A stretch of DNA of 53,852 nt, taken from a virus. A program made the translations under genes and the position numbers. The DNA lies in IMG/VR virus record IMGVR_UViG_3300009428_000011, positions 1-53,852 of that record; one strand, written 5' to 3'. Numbering within the stretch: the stretch's first letter is position 1; each line of letters opens with the position of its first letter. Of this stretch, positions 32,031 through 41,719 are shown in pieces. A model generated the notes under the pieces. The model ran no database searches, was not told the origin of the DNA, and worked only from the letters and a program-made list of their open reading frames with translations.

Positions 32031-32447
32031 TTATTCCCCTAAAAAGTGTCGCCACACGGTTAAACCATCACGCACGCCAGCGTGAGCCCAGCCATGTGAG
32101 GGAGCTACTTTGTTAAACCCGCGTCTAGCGGTTGCAAATTCGATAAATTGAGCCTTGCCGCACTTAGCAAGCCTAATGATGTGATGTAGGTAACGCTGCG
32201 TAGCATTTCCGCCGTGGCAAGACGCTACGGTTATTTCGATAAAGGTTTGGTTTTCAATGTGACGAGGCCACAAAATAAAAAAACCATCTGGCACCAAAAA
32301 CAAAAAAGCCCACTCGTTTGAGCAGGCTTTATTGATTTCTTGGTATAGGTGCGGGTCGTTTGCAATGTTGCCTATTCGAGTTATTGGCTCTTTAAGCCGA
32401 TCACGGTGTTTATCCCATGATACGCATTGCAGATAAGACTTTTCCAT
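32031..32447 (-). CDS. GNAT-fold-like protein heading the ejection cassette
   Basis: 138 residues. The order of elements is that of a short acetyltransferase-like fold: a helix, NEWAFLFLVPDGFFILWPRH (strand pair), FIEITVASCHGGNATQRYLH (beta-4/P-loop region, but without the usual QxxGxG/A), and IEFATARRGFNKVAPSHGW. Comparable GNAT-like proteins precede the internal virion genes in T7-like and other podophages (T7 gp13 in role). The acetyl-CoA loop looks degenerate, so a structural role is as likely as catalysis. Confidence 0.58.
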   Translation of the reverse strand: MEKSYLQCVSWDKHRDRLKEPITRIGNIANDPHLYQEINKACSNEWAFLFLVPDGFFILWPRHIENQTFIEITVASCHGGNATQRYLHHIIRLAKCGKAQFIEFATARRGFNKVAPSHGWAHAGVRDGLTVWRHFLGE

Positions 32448-32469
32448 TGTGTAGAAATACTAACCTATA

Positions 32470-32480
32470 TTGGGGGGTTT
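32470..32480 (-). promoter_or_regulatory. AAACCCCCCAA element before the ejection cassette
   Basis: In the 38-base gap between the tail-fibre stop and the GNAT-like gene. The same 11-mer, same strand, lies at 53527-53537 before the late operon. An AT-rich TAGTAT/TATTTC follows at the position of a -10. This may be a shared late-promoter element, or chance. Confidence 0.3.
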
Positions 32481-32485
32481 ATCCA

Positions 32486-35400
32486 TTATGAAATTGAGCT
32501 CGCCTTTTTAAACACAGAGCATCGTATATCTCCACCCACAGTAGGGAACCCATCCCTATAAGATGTAGACTGATTTAATTTTGCTGTATATGTTCTTGAT
32601 GTATTTGCTGGTATGTCGTGGATAAAGTTACTAAATTCCTCACCCGCTGATGCCTTTTTTCTTGATACTATCGAGCTTGACCCGCTTCGATAAAAGTCAA
32701 CGGTTCCGTATATGGGGCCGCCTTCATAAGCCGCGTAACCACTGCATTTTATGCCGGTTATCTCTACCTTTCTTGCAAATGGTTCAGGTGAAATGCTAAA
32801 TGAAACAATAGTGTCTCCGCTGCTATTTATCGAAAGAGAAATACCCTCTTTTATAAGCACATCATATACATCACCTTCAAGATTTTGAGCATATACGGTG
32901 CCGTAAAAGCTCGCATTCTGCCCAAACAGCGAGTTGATATACGCCGTATCTATTTGCGCGCTACCAATAGCGCCATTGGCAATGTAGGTAGTTACATTTG
33001 AGCTCAATATTTTACTAAGTCCTGCGAATGGCCCAAGTGAAGGCTTGCCAGTTATGCTGTTGTAAGCGAGCGAGTTTAAGTAAGCTAGTGAGCCCAAGCT
33101 CGGCTTTCCTGTCACTTCGTTGTAAGACAATGAATTTTTAGAGGCTAGACTTCCAAGTGTGGGTCTGCCGCTCAAGTCTGAATAACCTAAACTACTTAAA
33201 AACGCGAAAGTTCCCAGGTTTGGCCTACCGCTAAGCTCGTTGTAGCCAAGCGAGTCTTTAGAGGCTAAGTTACCTAGCCCTGTCACTTTGGATGAAGGTA
33301 TTGCGCCGGTGGATGACATTACAACGTTGCCGTTATTATCCTTAATCGTAACTGATTCAAGTGTCGCGCTCTTTGCAAGCATGTTGCCGCCAGGATCAAT
33401 TGAAAAGTTACTGCTTCGCGCCCCGCTAACTGGATTGTAATTAATAGACGGTGTTGTTAGTGTTGAACCAACAAGCAAGCGATTTGCAAGCAGATCATCA
33501 GTAACAAGGCTTTTTATAAATGCCTCGTCAATAATTGCAGTATTAATAACTGTCTTACCATCTGACACCGCAAACACAGGTGTTAAGTTAGTAGGATCTT
33601 GATCTGTTATAACAGCAAGCTTAGCGCCTTTAACTGCGAATATAGGTTCAACACCATCATTCACAAGACCAAGACTTGTTGTGAGTCCATTAACAGTAGA
33701 CTTGACACCCCATAATGCGCTGTACTCACCTTGGTTTGTTGCTACAGTTTCGCTTACTATTTGTAGTGAAGATCTTACGTTGTTTACTTCGGATAATAGC
33801 GTTTCAGACGCGGTTGCTATCGCCTGGTCTGCTTCCGTTTTTGTTGTGTAGTTACTAATAATAAGCGCGCCAATACTATCACCTTCGGGATCTTCGATAA
33901 GTGACCTAAGTACGTTAGTTGCCGAGCTTATTGCGCTATTTGTATCAGACTTTGTGTAATAATTTAATTGTAAATTCGCGCCTATGCTGTTGCCTTCGGG
34001 ATCTTCAATAGTTGCACGTAGCGCAGTATCCGCACTGGCTATTGCTTCGCCTACTTTTGCGCTAGTTAAGTAGTTGTTTAATAGGTCAGCTGAAACATTA
34101 TCAATATCACTATCTAGCTTTTCTATTATTTCTGCGGTTGCCTCTGTGCTACTTGCAAACGTTGATTGGAGTTCATACAGGGTTGCTCGGTTTTCACCCA
34201 TTGCAGCATTTAAAACCGTTAGAGACTCAGCAAAAGCGCTTTGTTCATTAGCAAAAACATTTTGCCTTTGTATTATATCCGCCTCGGCTATCGTCCTTCG
34301 CTCTTGCTCCAAGTCATTAGCTAAAGCGTTTTCAATTGCGGCTATAGCGCTTGTTTCATACTCCGCTCTTAATTGCTGATTTGTTGAAGCGCTTGATTGC
34401 TCCGCATCTGCTTTGGTTTCATACTCATTAAATAGCGTAGCGCCAAGGCTGTTGCCCTGCGGATCTTCAATTTCGCTTTTTAGTATTGTTGTGGCTTGGC
34501 TTATCGCTTGCTCTGTCTCTACAGAGGTTAAAAAGTTTTCGTAAATATCAGAGGTAGCCCCTTCTATTGCGCTTTGCATTGCGTTTGTTGCTTGGCTTAT
34601 AGCGCTTTCTGTATCGACTTTTGTTAAATAATTAACTTCAAGGAATGCCTTGTTTTCATCTACCTTTGTATTTAGCTGTAGAATGTCACTTGCTGTTGAG
34701 CTGGTCGCGTCAGAGAATGCCGCGCTTAACTGCGTTAATTTTGATTCGCTTTCGAGAAAGTTTGTTTCAATAACCGTGATTGATTGCGCTAGCGCCTCTG
34801 TTTGGCTGGTTGTAGCCTCTTGGGTCCTTAGTATGCTGGCGGTAACAATTCTTTGTTGGTCTGCCTGCTGATCATTAGCTAGCGCGTTTTCAATAACAGC
34901 TTGTGCTAACGGCTCGTTTGCAAGCTCAACTTCACTGCTTAGCTGAAATATAGCTCTTGATACTGCTTCTTCTACGCTGGCCTTTGTGCTGTATTCGTGA
35001 AATAGCGTAGCGCCTATGCTGTTACCCATAGGATCTTCAATTTCAGCTTTAAGCAATTGAGCCGATGATGTTATTGCTTCGTTGGTTTCTGTTTTGGTGT
35101 AGTAATCTTGCGTGAGTGTCGCGCTTACTTCTTCGTCTATCGTAGATTTAAGCTGCGTTGTTGCCTGGCTAATAGCTGAATTAGTTTCTACCGTAGTGCT
35201 GTAATCTTGTTTTATTAGCGAGCCTAGACTTTCACCGTCCGGATCTTCTATCTCACTTTTTAACTGTAGGCCATAAGCTGCTATTGCATTGTCTGTCGCA
35301 GTTGATGTGTAGTAATCGTTAAATAGCGTAGCACCTACGCTGTCGCCTTCGGGGTTTTCAATTAATGATCTAAGCGTTTGCGTTGCAGCGGCTATCGCTT

Positions 35401-36499
35401 CGTCTGTAGTCGCTTTGGTGTAGTAGGTATTTGCAATGTCGCCACTTAACGCGGTTCCATTTTCCTCTATCATTACCTGTATGGTTTCTGCTGCAGCTGC
35501 TATGGCTTCATTTGCTTCTGTCTTTGTTAAAAACTCGGCTTCTATGCGAGCATTAACATTACCAAGCTTAGATTCAAACTCGTACAGCTTAACCGCATTC
35601 GCCTCCCAATTTAGATCGCCAACAAGCGCGCTTTCAATTAACTGTCTAGCTAATGAGTCCGTATCAAAGTCGAGTGCTTCAACTCTGTCTATCGCGTCCT
35701 CGGCATCTTGTTTTGCCTGCTCCGTAATAGTATCTAGGCTTTCTATGCGCTCTTGTATGCTGGGAATATCAATTAAATGCTGGTCAACATCGGCGCGTAA
35801 CTCGTCTATATCTAAATCAAAGTTATCTATTTCGACTTTTAATGCTGGTATTTCATTAAAAGCAACATCTTCAATTAAGTATTCCAGCCCCGGTATTTTA
35901 TCGACTGCCGTTGATAGAAAATCACTCAAATGCGATTTCTCTATAAGCCCGCCAATTTCACCAAGTATAAGTTCAGCTGACTTTTGCGTCTTTGCAAAAA
36001 CACCGGCTGCGCCCTGAGTTGGTCCTTTTACATCGGCAATATTTACAAAGCGAACCCAATAGTAATATTCAGCTCCCATATTTACAGTATCGCTAAATAC
36101 GTCCGCAACTTCTGTCGCTATTAGCGTGGCACTGTTAAATGAGTCTGTTTCGCTGCGCCATATTTCAGCGTAAGCATGGCCTCTATAGGTGGGGTGATCC
36201 CAGCTAACGGCTATAAATGTAAAGCCACCTGTGGCCGATAGGTTGACAGGCGCGTGCGGTCTTTCCACGCCACCTGTTGTAATTGGCAGTCCGCCATCAT
36301 TGGTGCCGCCACTCGCATTATTAATAAGTGCCTGGCGCTTCATATCATCAAGATCAACAAGGTCGCTCATTAATAAAGCTCTGTTATTACCTCGCTGGCC
36401 TGTTAGCAGCTCTATATTTTCAGTAATAGCGCTACTAGTGGGATCTTGCCGGCCTTTTCTTACTATGCCAGGGAATGTGCCTTTTTTTAATTTTGCCAT
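32486..36499 (-). CDS. Tail fibre/host-specificity protein (1337 residues)
   Basis: Residues about 75-175 are a fibronectin-III domain (APVNLSATGGFTFIAVSWDH, YYYWVRFVN). Residues about 180-960 carry many copies of a DUF1983-like coiled repeat (for example EIEDPMGNSIGATLFHEYST, with AISQATTQLKS). Residues about 1075-1155 are four 20-residue repeats of the type LGSLASKNSLSYNEVTGKPS. The last 180 residues are a beta-rich tip (EITGIKCSGYAAYEGGPIYG), probably the receptor-contact part. The FN3/DUF1983 layout is that of the C-terminal part of lambda J. Gene order places it after the tail and peptidase genes. No chaperone gene is adjacent, so trimerisation may rest on the coiled repeats. Confidence 0.78.
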   Translation of the reverse strand: MAKLKKGTFPGIVRKGRQDPTSSAITENIELLTGQRGNNRALLMSDLVDLDDMKRQALINNASGGTNDGGLPITTGGVERPHAPVNLSATGGFTFIAVSWDHPTYRGHAYAEIWRSETDSFNSATLIATEVADVFSDTVNMGAEYYYWVRFVNIADVKGPTQGAAGVFAKTQKSAELILGEIGGLIEKSHLSDFLSTAVDKIPGLEYLIEDVAFNEIPALKVEIDNFDLDIDELRADVDQHLIDIPSIQERIESLDTITEQAKQDAEDAIDRVEALDFDTDSLARQLIESALVGDLNWEANAVKLYEFESKLGNVNARIEAEFLTKTEANEAIAAAAETIQVMIEENGTALSGDIANTYYTKATTDEAIAAATQTLRSLIENPEGDSVGATLFNDYYTSTATDNAIAAYGLQLKSEIEDPDGESLGSLIKQDYSTTVETNSAISQATTQLKSTIDEEVSATLTQDYYTKTETNEAITSSAQLLKAEIEDPMGNSIGATLFHEYSTKASVEEAVSRAIFQLSSEVELANEPLAQAVIENALANDQQADQQRIVTASILRTQEATTSQTEALAQSITVIETNFLESESKLTQLSAAFSDATSSTASDILQLNTKVDENKAFLEVNYLTKVDTESAISQATNAMQSAIEGATSDIYENFLTSVETEQAISQATTILKSEIEDPQGNSLGATLFNEYETKADAEQSSASTNQQLRAEYETSAIAAIENALANDLEQERRTIAEADIIQRQNVFANEQSAFAESLTVLNAAMGENRATLYELQSTFASSTEATAEIIEKLDSDIDNVSADLLNNYLTSAKVGEAIASADTALRATIEDPEGNSIGANLQLNYYTKSDTNSAISSATNVLRSLIEDPEGDSIGALIISNYTTKTEADQAIATASETLLSEVNNVRSSLQIVSETVATNQGEYSALWGVKSTVNGLTTSLGLVNDGVEPIFAVKGAKLAVITDQDPTNLTPVFAVSDGKTVINTAIIDEAFIKSLVTDDLLANRLLVGSTLTTPSINYNPVSGARSSNFSIDPGGNMLAKSATLESVTIKDNNGNVVMSSTGAIPSSKVTGLGNLASKDSLGYNELSGRPNLGTFAFLSSLGYSDLSGRPTLGSLASKNSLSYNEVTGKPSLGSLAYLNSLAYNSITGKPSLGPFAGLSKILSSNVTTYIANGAIGSAQIDTAYINSLFGQNASFYGTVYAQNLEGDVYDVLIKEGISLSINSSGDTIVSFSISPEPFARKVEITGIKCSGYAAYEGGPIYGTVDFYRSGSSSIVSRKKASAGEEFSNFIHDIPANTSRTYTAKLNQSTSYRDGFPTVGGDIRCSVFKKASSIS
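33038..33277 (-). repeat. Four 60-bp tandem repeats in the tail-fibre gene
   Basis: Four consecutive 60-bp units encode LG(x)xAxxxSLxYxx(L/I/V)(S/T)G(R/K)P(N/T/S), 20 residues each. The conserved L-Y-G-P positions resemble collagen-free shaft repeats of phage tail fibres. Repeat number can vary by recombination, which would change fibre length. Confidence 0.8.
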
Positions 36500-38109
36500 T
36501 AAGCCGCAACCTCTCTCATGGTTGTTGCAATAGAAACGCTGTGTATTGTGCCTTTGCCATAAACCTCAAATGACCACTTATCACCGCGATTAGGTGGCAA
36601 TCTAAATGCCATGCTGGGTATTTGCCCTGGCGCTAAATGCAATATCTCTACTTCATCGGCGTAAATGCGAACCCCTGAAAGCTCTGTATCGACTCCTTTT
36701 ACCATTGCACATGCAAAGCTTAGGTCGCTCGCTGAAAAGTCCTTAGACTTCCATTCATAGCTTGTAAGCTCGTTAGACTCACCCCATTTGCTCAAGTCCG
36801 CGCCTTGGCAAATATACAGAGTGTCATCAACAAGGCTGTTAAATCCGCAATCAGCTTTGGCCGTAAAGTGTCTAAAATCACCGGTATTCGGATCAAAAAT
36901 AAACGCCTTGTCTAAGTTGGCGCCATAAAAAGCTAAATAACGGCCCTCTTGGTGGTACGCCTCTATTGTTTCTGGTTCGTATTCTTGCCACTGCTCACGC
37001 GTTATTATCTGGTTAGTTAGCATGGTTAACCCGCCACTAGTTAAACCTATCAAACCGTCAGGGCTTGCATATATGAGCGTGCCGTTTACGATTACCGCTG
37101 AGCGTGCGCTTGTGCATGATTGATTAGACTCTAGCTTTTGGCCGGCCATTGCGTCAGGACTAATGCCGCTGAATAAGTAAGGGTAGCCTTTTGTTAAAAC
37201 CGCTAGCGTATTGCCTAGTGCTGCAACGGTTACTATTTCGTGTTCAGTCGTTAACTGATAAGCGCTAGGCCAAGCGTAAGGAAGGTATGACTCACTAAAG
37301 CAAACAGTGCTATCAAAAAAGCCGGCCAAAATACCGTTTGCCATCGACGTTAAACCGATCATGTTTTCGTTCGGCATTTCATAGTCGTAAGTATCAAGCG
37401 ATGATCCTAGCTCGTCTGTTGGAATATCATCAACAAATTGGTTTTGTGATATTGGTATCTCTGCCACAAATAAATAATCTGCTATGCCTCCGCTGGTTGC
37501 CGTTCTGTATATTCTGCGATGCGTAATGTTTGACGCATTTACATTTGGCGGCGATAAAGCAAGCGTTACGTATGTGCCTTCTTCATCCGGGTATCTAATA
37601 TCAATACGTTGTGACGCTTCGCCCGGCGGCCCTTCTTCACCCTGCTCTGTGACAAACGTGTGCGTGTAGTAGCGTGTTTCATCATCGTTAGGATCTATTT
37701 CATCGGTAGCCGCATCGGTAACAATGGCGATTATCGGTACTTCTGGCGATTGAACGCCAAGTCGATAAGCACTAGCCGGCATATTAGAACCGCTAAAAAT
37801 AGCGTTGTTAGTTACTTTTGGGTAGCCATCACCCGTAAAGTAAACGCGTTGCCAAGGGTCGTTTGCAATTGGGCTCGCTACGGCATTAACTGCTTTATTC
37901 CATGAAAACCAATACTGGTCTAAGTAATGGTAAATTGTTTTTGCGTTCGAGATCACCGATACGTCTGTCAACTCAGGAAGTCTTAAAGGCGATAGGTTGC
38001 CATTATCAAAATGACAACCATAAGCTTTAGATGCTGATTCATTGGGAAGTAATCGCGGATCGATTTTAGGCCGTTCACCGGCAAAAGTTTTAACGGATAT
38101 TGCAGGCAT
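36499..38109 (-). CDS. Tail/connector protein, probable beta-propeller
   Basis: 536 residues. It begins MPAISVKTFAGERPKIDPRL, a start shared by a widespread podovirus virion protein. The body is a series of beta blades: SSLDTYDYEMPNENMIGLTS, then MANGILAGFFDSTVCFSESY and NTLAVLTKGYPYLFSG, plus GTLIYASPDGLIGLTSGGLT. This recalls the propeller-type tail-needle/DNA-stabilisation proteins (role like P22 gp10), without clear sequence identity. It follows the tail-peptidase gene, and its stop overlaps the start of the tail-fibre gene by one base (TAATG). Confidence 0.65.
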   Translation of the reverse strand: MPAISVKTFAGERPKIDPRLLPNESASKAYGCHFDNGNLSPLRLPELTDVSVISNAKTIYHYLDQYWFSWNKAVNAVASPIANDPWQRVYFTGDGYPKVTNNAIFSGSNMPASAYRLGVQSPEVPIIAIVTDAATDEIDPNDDETRYYTHTFVTEQGEEGPPGEASQRIDIRYPDEEGTYVTLALSPPNVNASNITHRRIYRTATSGGIADYLFVAEIPISQNQFVDDIPTDELGSSLDTYDYEMPNENMIGLTSMANGILAGFFDSTVCFSESYLPYAWPSAYQLTTEHEIVTVAALGNTLAVLTKGYPYLFSGISPDAMAGQKLESNQSCTSARSAVIVNGTLIYASPDGLIGLTSGGLTMLTNQIITREQWQEYEPETIEAYHQEGRYLAFYGANLDKAFIFDPNTGDFRHFTAKADCGFNSLVDDTLYICQGADLSKWGESNELTSYEWKSKDFSASDLSFACAMVKGVDTELSGVRIYADEVEILHLAPGQIPSMAFRLPPNRGDKWSFEVYGKGTIHSVSIATTMREVAA

Positions 38110-38151
38110 AGGATTCGCTTATTTTGTATGGTTTTGTGAAGGTTTAACTAA

Positions 38152-38562
38152 CTATTCAATCGGTAGGCTCATAGCGTAGCATCGCTGCGGGGTGAAGCGT
38201 CCTACAAAATCTAGGTTTACATAGTCTAGGCAGTAAGCAACAAGCTCAGAGCAAAACCACTTGTGCGGATCATTCCAAGCACTAAAGTAATGACCAATAG
38301 CACCGCCAAAATCATATTTTTGACCTAAAAGCGCATTAGCATCTGTAGAGTTTCCATTCATCACGCGTATTTCGTGATCAGGGTAGTCGAGCTTGAATTT
38401 TTTAAGCGGCTCCTTAATAACGCCCTTAAATGCTTTTGCATGTATAACGTAGTCAATGCCCTGCTCTTTCACAATGACACCGCAATGATGCCACTGTGAC
38501 CATGTAACTAACTTAATCAACAGGCTAAACGGCATGTTGTTAGTGCAAAAAATCACTCGCAT
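38152..38562 (-). CDS. Permuted papain-like peptidase/amidase of the tail
   Basis: 136 residues. TWSQWHHCGVIV supplies the His pair (His25/His26) and KWFCSELVAYCL the nucleophile Cys104, in the His-before-Cys order of the permuted NlpC/P60 (YiiX/YebB-like, DUF830) group. Lengths and the GQKYDFGGAIG turn agree. Members cut peptidoglycan peptides or lipids. In a tail operon the likely use is local wall digestion during DNA entry. There is no signal peptide. Confidence 0.72.
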   Translation of the reverse strand: MRVIFCTNNMPFSLLIKLVTWSQWHHCGVIVKEQGIDYVIHAKAFKGVIKEPLKKFKLDYPDHEIRVMNGNSTDANALLGQKYDFGGAIGHYFSAWNDPHKWFCSELVAYCLDYVNLDFVGRFTPQRCYAMSLPIE

Positions 38563-38563
38563 G

Positions 38564-39274
38564 TTAAGCGCTCCAATCTAGGTTGCTAACAAAATCACTT
38601 ATTTCCTGCACGCTGGTTAGTGCTTCTAAGGCATCTTTAAACTCACGCGCCTTGTATACCAAAAACTTTTTTCGGTTAGCGATGGTAAGTCCAAGCGATT
38701 TCATATCAGAAATGGTCATGTCAACTTGATAATTACCTGTAGTTAGCCAAACGGTGTCCGTATCGGTAACAATCGCACCCATAATATCACTAATTGATTG
38801 GGTATCCGTTTGGAACGTGTGGCCGTTATATTCAATGCCACTTCCATGAATCCGATCTCGTTCGGTGTTTATGAATGTTTTAGCGTTGTCTTTTTTACTA
38901 GAAAGTAGCCCTGTTCTCTGGCTCTGATCTAAAAGGCCCGACACTGACCAGTTTAAATCACTCACACTTGGCGTTGTCTCAGTGGTTACCCAATAGCTTT
39001 TAGGGATTACTTCTTGAGAACAAAAATCTTCATCTACAATGGCTTTGACAAAGCAGCCATCTAAAGGCTCTGTTTCGGGATACTCACCACCACTACCATC
39101 ATCAATCATTTTCCCTGTCGCTTTTAAAGATTTTTCTCTGATTAGTAGCTCATAAGGATACGATTTATTATTGTGCTCAAAGTCGCCGCGAGTGATTAGC
39201 TCGTTATCTACACTTGGGAAAATATTATTAACTTCACTTATACTTTGAAATTTTAGTGTTAAAACAACTTTCAT
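38564..39274 (-). CDS. DUF4376-domain tail protein
   Basis: 236 residues from the ATG at 39274, which has GGGGAG 7 bases upstream and overlaps the previous stop as ATGA. An ATG 15 bases earlier lies on that ribosome site. The C-terminal half is DUF4376: IEYNGHTFQTDTQSISDIMG, then TGNYQVDMTISDMKSLGLTI and AREFKDALEALTSV. DUF4376 occurs near the ends of phage tail-fibre or fibre-assembly proteins. The N-terminal half (about 1-115) is beta-rich and unassigned. It ends one base before the papain-like gene. Confidence 0.72.
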   Translation of the reverse strand: MKVVLTLKFQSISEVNNIFPSVDNELITRGDFEHNNKSYPYELLIREKSLKATGKMIDDGSGGEYPETEPLDGCFVKAIVDEDFCSQEVIPKSYWVTTETTPSVSDLNWSVSGLLDQSQRTGLLSSKKDNAKTFINTERDRIHGSGIEYNGHTFQTDTQSISDIMGAIVTDTDTVWLTTGNYQVDMTISDMKSLGLTIANRKKFLVYKAREFKDALEALTSVQEISDFVSNLDWSA

Positions 39275-41064
39275 TTTGGTGCTCCCCATGATGCAATTTC
39301 ACTTTCACTTGCTGCGTAGTTTAAGACTTTCAGGTTCTTTAAATATCCATCACGGTTAATAAGGCCTGATCTTGTCGCAGACAAGTAGACAAAGCCGTTG
39401 GTAGTAAATGCAAGCCCATCGCCTTCATAATCTCGATCTATTATCTTTTCTCCATTGTGGAAAGTCTTTATATTCCCACCCTCTGATGTGGGGGTGTAAA
39501 CAATAACTAGGCGATTCATTCCTGTCTCTGTGTTTTCATTAAAATCAAACGCTTCCCACGCGCCTAGTGAGTGTCTAAGTCGCGCAGTCCCAGCGCTATT
39601 ACCTTCTAAGCCAAGGTAAGTAGTCGGATTTCCTAGCGTAAAAAAGCTCCCGTATTTTTCGTCACCTCGATCCATGTGCATATCAACGTCTATAGCAAAT
39701 GTAAATGCCCCTCCATCCGTAGGAACGTTACCAGCAATTGGTATTGATATCCTAGATTCTGGTGTGGTTACAGCGCTTCCAGCCGTGAAAACAAGAGGCC
39801 TCAAATATCTAGTTTTGGTTATTTGGGCGCCTACTATAAATACCGAGCTTGTGCCATCCCCCATGTAAGATGAATCACTGTCTATCGTTAACTGAAATCT
39901 AAAGTCTATGTTTCCTGTAGCTGCCGCCTTTATTGAAAAGCTTATTCTGTACCAGCCATCAGAATACCTTTCAAGATCAACCATGCTGCCACTTTTAATG
40001 GTTAAAACACCCTCATCGCTAACGTTAAACCTAGCAGTTTCGTTTGTGCCGACGGATCTTAGCATCACCCCCCTAGATCCTGGGCCACTACCCGCCTTTA
40101 CAAAGGCTGAGATATTATAGTAATCACCCTCCACTGCAGATAAAGTCACAAGTTTAACAAAGTGCTCATTCAGCTCATCATCTTCGACAATCTCGGTGCA
40201 AGTATTCCCTATGGGTGTGTATATCTCAGCCTCTGAAGTCGTTAGCCCTATGGTTGAAAGTAGGTGCATCTGGGTGTTGTTTGTCTGATAGTTGGTGTAC
40301 TCGGCATTCAAATACAAGCCCTTTTCGGTTATTGCTGGCTCACCAGGGCTAAGTTCTTCAAAAATACCGGCCTTGTTGAAATTCCACCGCACGCCTAACG
40401 CGGTGTAACCTGCAGACTTTGTAGGTAAATCCACAACCAAACTACCATCTTGAGCGGCGCTAATGTCTAGCTTGTCATGAACACCATAGCCATGCTCAAT
40501 GCGAATGCCATCGTTAAATGGGATGCTAAGCATTGGAGTTTCTGATGGTTTAATGTCGCTTGCTATGTTTAAAGCGCTATCAATTGCGGTTTGAATGTTT
40601 TCTGCCGCGTCATTCGCTCTGCTTTCAGCCAAGTTAGAAGCTCTATCGATCTCGGTTATTGTTCTTGTTTCTCTGCTGACACCGTGACTATCAGTAAGCG
40701 TTGCTGTTTCATCTTCTGAGGTTAGCCAGTTGCGCAACTCATCTAAAAACAATTGCTTTTGGTTAAATTGTACGGCTATTTGGCCGGCAATACGTGTAAG
40801 TATGGTTCCCGAAGTATTTCTTAGGATTGCATATTCAACATCGTTTGCTGTTGCGCCTTCAAAGCCACGATCAAGGGTAATGCTTGTATCGCTGTTTACC
40901 GCTATGACTTCATACCAGGTCTTTGCGTCAATGGTGAACGCATCACCAATGGCTATTGCAATCACATCGTTTTGCCAATTACTGCCAACACCTACAATAG
41001 CTGCGCTACCATTTGTTACATTTACTGTTCCTACGCGATACCACGCGCCTGCGCTTGCTGTCAT
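39271..41064 (-). CDS. Tail fibre/appendage with LamG-like lectin domain
   Basis: 597 residues. The N-terminus (WYRVGTVNVTNGSAAIVGVG, then TLDRGFEGATANDVEYAI) is a common virion-attachment module of phage fibres. Residues about 100-160 are helical. Residues about 290-430 and 440-597 are beta-sandwiches. The last has FTFAIDVDMHMDRGDEKYGS, FHNGEKIIDRDYEGDG and YLKNLKVLNYAASESEI, typical of concanavalin A/LamG lectins that bind cell-surface glycans. It is therefore a candidate receptor-binding protein beside the 1337-residue fibre. Confidence 0.72.
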   Translation of the reverse strand: MTASAGAWYRVGTVNVTNGSAAIVGVGSNWQNDVIAIAIGDAFTIDAKTWYEVIAVNSDTSITLDRGFEGATANDVEYAILRNTSGTILTRIAGQIAVQFNQKQLFLDELRNWLTSEDETATLTDSHGVSRETRTITEIDRASNLAESRANDAAENIQTAIDSALNIASDIKPSETPMLSIPFNDGIRIEHGYGVHDKLDISAAQDGSLVVDLPTKSAGYTALGVRWNFNKAGIFEELSPGEPAITEKGLYLNAEYTNYQTNNTQMHLLSTIGLTTSEAEIYTPIGNTCTEIVEDDELNEHFVKLVTLSAVEGDYYNISAFVKAGSGPGSRGVMLRSVGTNETARFNVSDEGVLTIKSGSMVDLERYSDGWYRISFSIKAAATGNIDFRFQLTIDSDSSYMGDGTSSVFIVGAQITKTRYLRPLVFTAGSAVTTPESRISIPIAGNVPTDGGAFTFAIDVDMHMDRGDEKYGSFFTLGNPTTYLGLEGNSAGTARLRHSLGAWEAFDFNENTETGMNRLVIVYTPTSEGGNIKTFHNGEKIIDRDYEGDGLAFTTNGFVYLSATRSGLINRDGYLKNLKVLNYAASESEIASWGAPK

Positions 41065-41065
41065 G

Positions 41066-41719
41066 TTACTGCCCCTTCTCTTGCGCCATCATTGCAACGT
41101 CTGCTTGGCTTTTCTCGCCTAGCTGACTTTTAAATGCGTTCATGTGCATTTGGCTCTTATTCGGATTGGCCGCATATTCAGCATCTTTCATGTATGAGCG
41201 GTATAAAATCCATTCAATGATCGCGTTAACGTATATATCATCAAGCGCAATAACTTCGCCCGACTCGTTATCTGTTAAGCTGATAGCTGGCGGAGCTTTA
41301 GAATAAACCAGCGTTAGCTTTACGTTTTCTATAACGCCAGGGTAAACATAAAACGTCTTAGGGTTGCGCTCGTCATAGATATAAAGCTCAACTTCGCTTG
41401 CTTCTTTACCCGCATACCATGTGTCATAGTTATCATCGAGCACTTGTCGGTTATATGGACCGCGAATGGCTTTGCCGCTTTCGTTACGTGTTACATCAAT
41501 AAGTTTCAATGCGTCAACCGGCAAGAACTGCTTAGTGCCTTCTACACACGCAAAGTCATCGGTATCTACAGTGAAAGAGTCAGGACGGCGCAATACAATT
41601 GCACGCTGCGCGTCATTTAGATAATTAAGCAATTCTTCTTTGGTCCAACGTGTAAAGTTAGGATCGTTAAGGAGCTTATTAACCCGCATTAAAATTTCAT
41701 TTGAGGAAACAATAGCCAT
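41066..41719 (-). CDS. DUF6682-type head-to-tail adaptor
   Basis: 217 residues. The start SSNEILMRVNKLLNDPNFTR, then WTKEELLNYLNDAQRAIVLR and later IALDDIYVNAIIEWILYRSY plus the closing Asn/Met/Ala helix, fits the DUF6682 adaptor family of podoviruses. It probably forms the ring under the portal. It follows the 186-residue gene with a one-base overlap. Confidence 0.72.
   Translation of the reverse strand: MAIVSSNEILMRVNKLLNDPNFTRWTKEELLNYLNDAQRAIVLRRPDSFTVDTDDFACVEGTKQFLPVDALKLIDVTRNESGKAIRGPYNRQVLDDNYDTWYAGKEASEVELYIYDERNPKTFYVYPGVIENVKLTLVYSKAPPAISLTDNESGEVIALDDIYVNAIIEWILYRSYMKDAEYAANPNKSQMHMNAFKSQLGEKSQADVAMMAQEKGQ

Noticed and set aside
35436-36017. 193-codon plus-strand frame opposite the tail-fibre gene
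   Set aside because: The tail-fibre frame has recognisable FN3 and repeat domains. The antisense product is Ser-rich, mirroring the repeats, and lacks a start site.
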